From an uncultured Lachnospiraceae bacterium (lineage in GTDB: Bacteria > Bacillota > Clostridia > Lachnospirales > Lachnospiraceae), in contig CADCQV010000239.1 of NCBI GenBank assembly GCA_902803625.1, positions 1-15,291 on the forward strand: 15,291 bases of DNA, in the 5' to 3' direction. A model generated the notes under the pieces. It was given only the letters and a program-made list of their open reading frames with translations. It searched no databases and was not told the origin of the DNA. A program made the position numbers and the translations under genes. Of this stretch, positions 14,267 to 15,291 are shown in pieces; position 1 is the first letter of the stretch; the number at the start of each line of letters is the position of its first letter.

Positions 14267-15127
14267 TCAATCACCGCCTTTCTTCCATTTTTCCAGAAGG
14301 CTTATTATTGTCTCCTCGATCTCGTCTGCACTTGTATTCTCGGGAAAGTAATCAGCGATCCTCTCAGAGCGGATGATGAAGTTGCGGGGCTTATCCTTAT
14401 CCCCTGAAAGGATTTCCCTTATCAGAGTCTTATTAAGCTCCTTATCCTCTGAGTACGCCCTTATCTTTTCTGCCTGGGCTATGGAAACAATACACTCTTT
14501 TTCCTTTAACACGGCTTCCAGCCATTCCTGCTCCTTTTCCTTGAGGTAGGAGAGTTCCACTCCGGATCGTAAGGGTATCTTCTTATCATCCACAAACTCC
14601 AGAAGAACGTCTGATAGCCTTGCGAGACAGATATATCTCCATACGGTCTTTCCGCTTTCCCCTGCTGCTTCACCTATATTGTTTAATGAATTACCGCCTT
14701 CGGCTCCCTGATGCTTCATGGCGTCATATTTCATCTTATACGCCTTTGCCTTTTCACTGGGGAGAATGTCCTCACGCTGGATATTGCTGTCTACCATGAC
14801 CACCGTAGCTTCATCATCGCTGTAATTCCGGATGATAACAGGCATGGTTTCAAGCCCTGCTTTCTCACATGCCCGTCTCCTTCTATGGCCTGATATGATC
14901 TCGTATCCACCCTCATTCCTCGGACGGACGATGCCCGGCATAAGAACACCGTATGTCTTGATGCTTTCAACGGTTTCATCCATCTTTTCATCATCCAGTA
15001 CACGGAAAGGATGGCCTTCAAATTCATACAGATCCTTTATAGGTATCTCAGATATCCCTGTTTCTTCCCCGCCTACAAGGTCGGTAAAGGAATTGATCTT
15101 TATCTTTCCTGCTATGCTCCTGCTCAT
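14267..15127 (-). CDS. parB: ParB/Spo0J-family partition protein
   Basis: This 286-residue DNA-binding CTPase-type partition protein would bind parS-like sites and work with ParA to segregate the element's DNA. The ParB N-terminal domain (about 20-120) shows IPIKDLYEFEGHPFRVLDDE, the box GHRRRRA (80-86) and NIQRE (115-119). A helix-turn-helix follows (about 145-170, NSLNNIGEAAGESGKTVWRY). The C-terminal 80 residues are helical and charged. The ATG overlaps the parA stop by 4 nt, with AAGGAGG 10 nt upstream; its stop lies 1 nt before the rep start. The length is normal and the motifs are intact. I did not find an evident parS palindrome of the chromosomal type in the window. Confidence 0.93.
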   Translation of the reverse strand: MSRSIAGKIKINSFTDLVGGEETGISEIPIKDLYEFEGHPFRVLDDEKMDETVESIKTYGVLMPGIVRPRNEGGYEIISGHRRRRACEKAGLETMPVIIRNYSDDEATVVMVDSNIQREDILPSEKAKAYKMKYDAMKHQGAEGGNSLNNIGEAAGESGKTVWRYICLARLSDVLLEFVDDKKIPLRSGVELSYLKEKEQEWLEAVLKEKECIVSIAQAEKIRAYSEDKELNKTLIREILSGDKDKPRNFIIRSERIADYFPENTSADEIEETIISLLEKWKKGGD

Positions 15128-15291
15128 CCTGCCAGCACCTCCTTCGTAAGTGCCTCATAAGCCATGGCAGCTTTTCCTTTAGGATCGTGCCGGTAAATGC
15201 TTATTCCTATGGCAGATATTTCCGCTGTCCTGACGGAAAGAGGTATTACGTTCTTAAAGAACTTAAGCTGTTCCCCATATCCCTCCTGTAA
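15124..15291 (-). CDS. parA: ParA-family ATPase, C-terminal fragment (5' end outside window)
   Basis: Only the last 55 residues are present; the frame is open to the right edge. The sequence YGEQLKFFKNVIPLSVR, followed by AEISAIGISIYRHDP and GKAAMAYEALTKEVL, is the typical C-terminus of ParA/Soj partition ATPases, with the IP-x-SVR-x-AE and GK-A-AY patterns. The Walker motifs lie outside the window. The stop overlaps the parB start by 4 nt (ATGA), the classic parAB arrangement. The truncation is due only to the window edge. Confidence 0.88.
   Translation of the reverse strand, partial: LQEGYGEQLKFFKNVIPLSVRTAEISAIGISIYRHDPKGKAAMAYEALTKEVLAG

Noticed and set aside
1..15291. CRISPR arrays, tRNA or rRNA genes, insertion sequences, toxin-antitoxin pairs
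   Set aside because: I saw no regular repeat-spacer pattern, no transposase motifs, no RNA gene signature and no pair of small overlapping genes of that kind.

Overview
The window comes from a Gram-positive member of the Clostridia, most likely a Lachnospiraceae-type anaerobe. The type IV secretion genes match the Tn1549/CTn family of Firmicutes conjugative elements (PcfB, VirD4, Maff2, VirB6/TrbL-like, PrgI, VirB4 and an M23-NlpC/P60 hydrolase). The surface proteins are of BspA-like and Spy0128-like types, and the ribosome binding sites are strong AGGAGG-type sites. Every supported gene lies on the minus strand, so the window reads from right to left as one long, tightly packed stretch of a conjugative element. 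No integrase, relaxase, oriT or element end is present, so the sequence does not decide between an integrated element and a conjugative plasmid.

Right part (15291 to about 12023), maintenance module: the C-terminal end of a ParA ATPase, a ParB protein, a replication-initiator-like protein (winged-helix N-terminus, DUF6017-like C-terminus) and a protein with three zinc-ribbon (DUF4379-type) repeats and a degenerate nuclease-like C-terminus. These four are coupled by 4-nt overlaps or a 1-nt gap. The linker of the Rep gene carries iteron-like repeats and a 27-bp palindrome, a candidate origin nested in the gene. A 24-bp core of this palindrome recurs just after the zinc-ribbon gene, beside a terminator-like hairpin (11940-11981).

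Middle part (11909 to 8225), cargo: three secreted proteins (a lysine-rich Ig-like protein, a small single-domain Spy0128-like protein, and a BspA-type leucine-rich-repeat protein ending in another Spy0128-like domain), then a stand-alone cytoplasmic EAL phosphodiesterase with all the usual catalytic residues. Its placement between replication and transfer genes suggests surface contact and c-di-GMP signalling linked to transfer. This is the most interesting part of the window.

Left part (8199 to 1), transfer module: PcfB and the VirD4 coupling ATPase, a 235-bp structured gap, then the small membrane protein Maff2, the VirB6/TrbL-like channel protein, PrgI, the VirB4 ATPase and a bifunctional peptidoglycan hydrolase that runs off the left edge. 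Together these would form a Gram-positive conjugative channel: VirD4 and PcfB deliver DNA, VirB4 powers assembly, VirB6/PrgI/Maff2 form the membrane part, and the hydrolase opens the wall.
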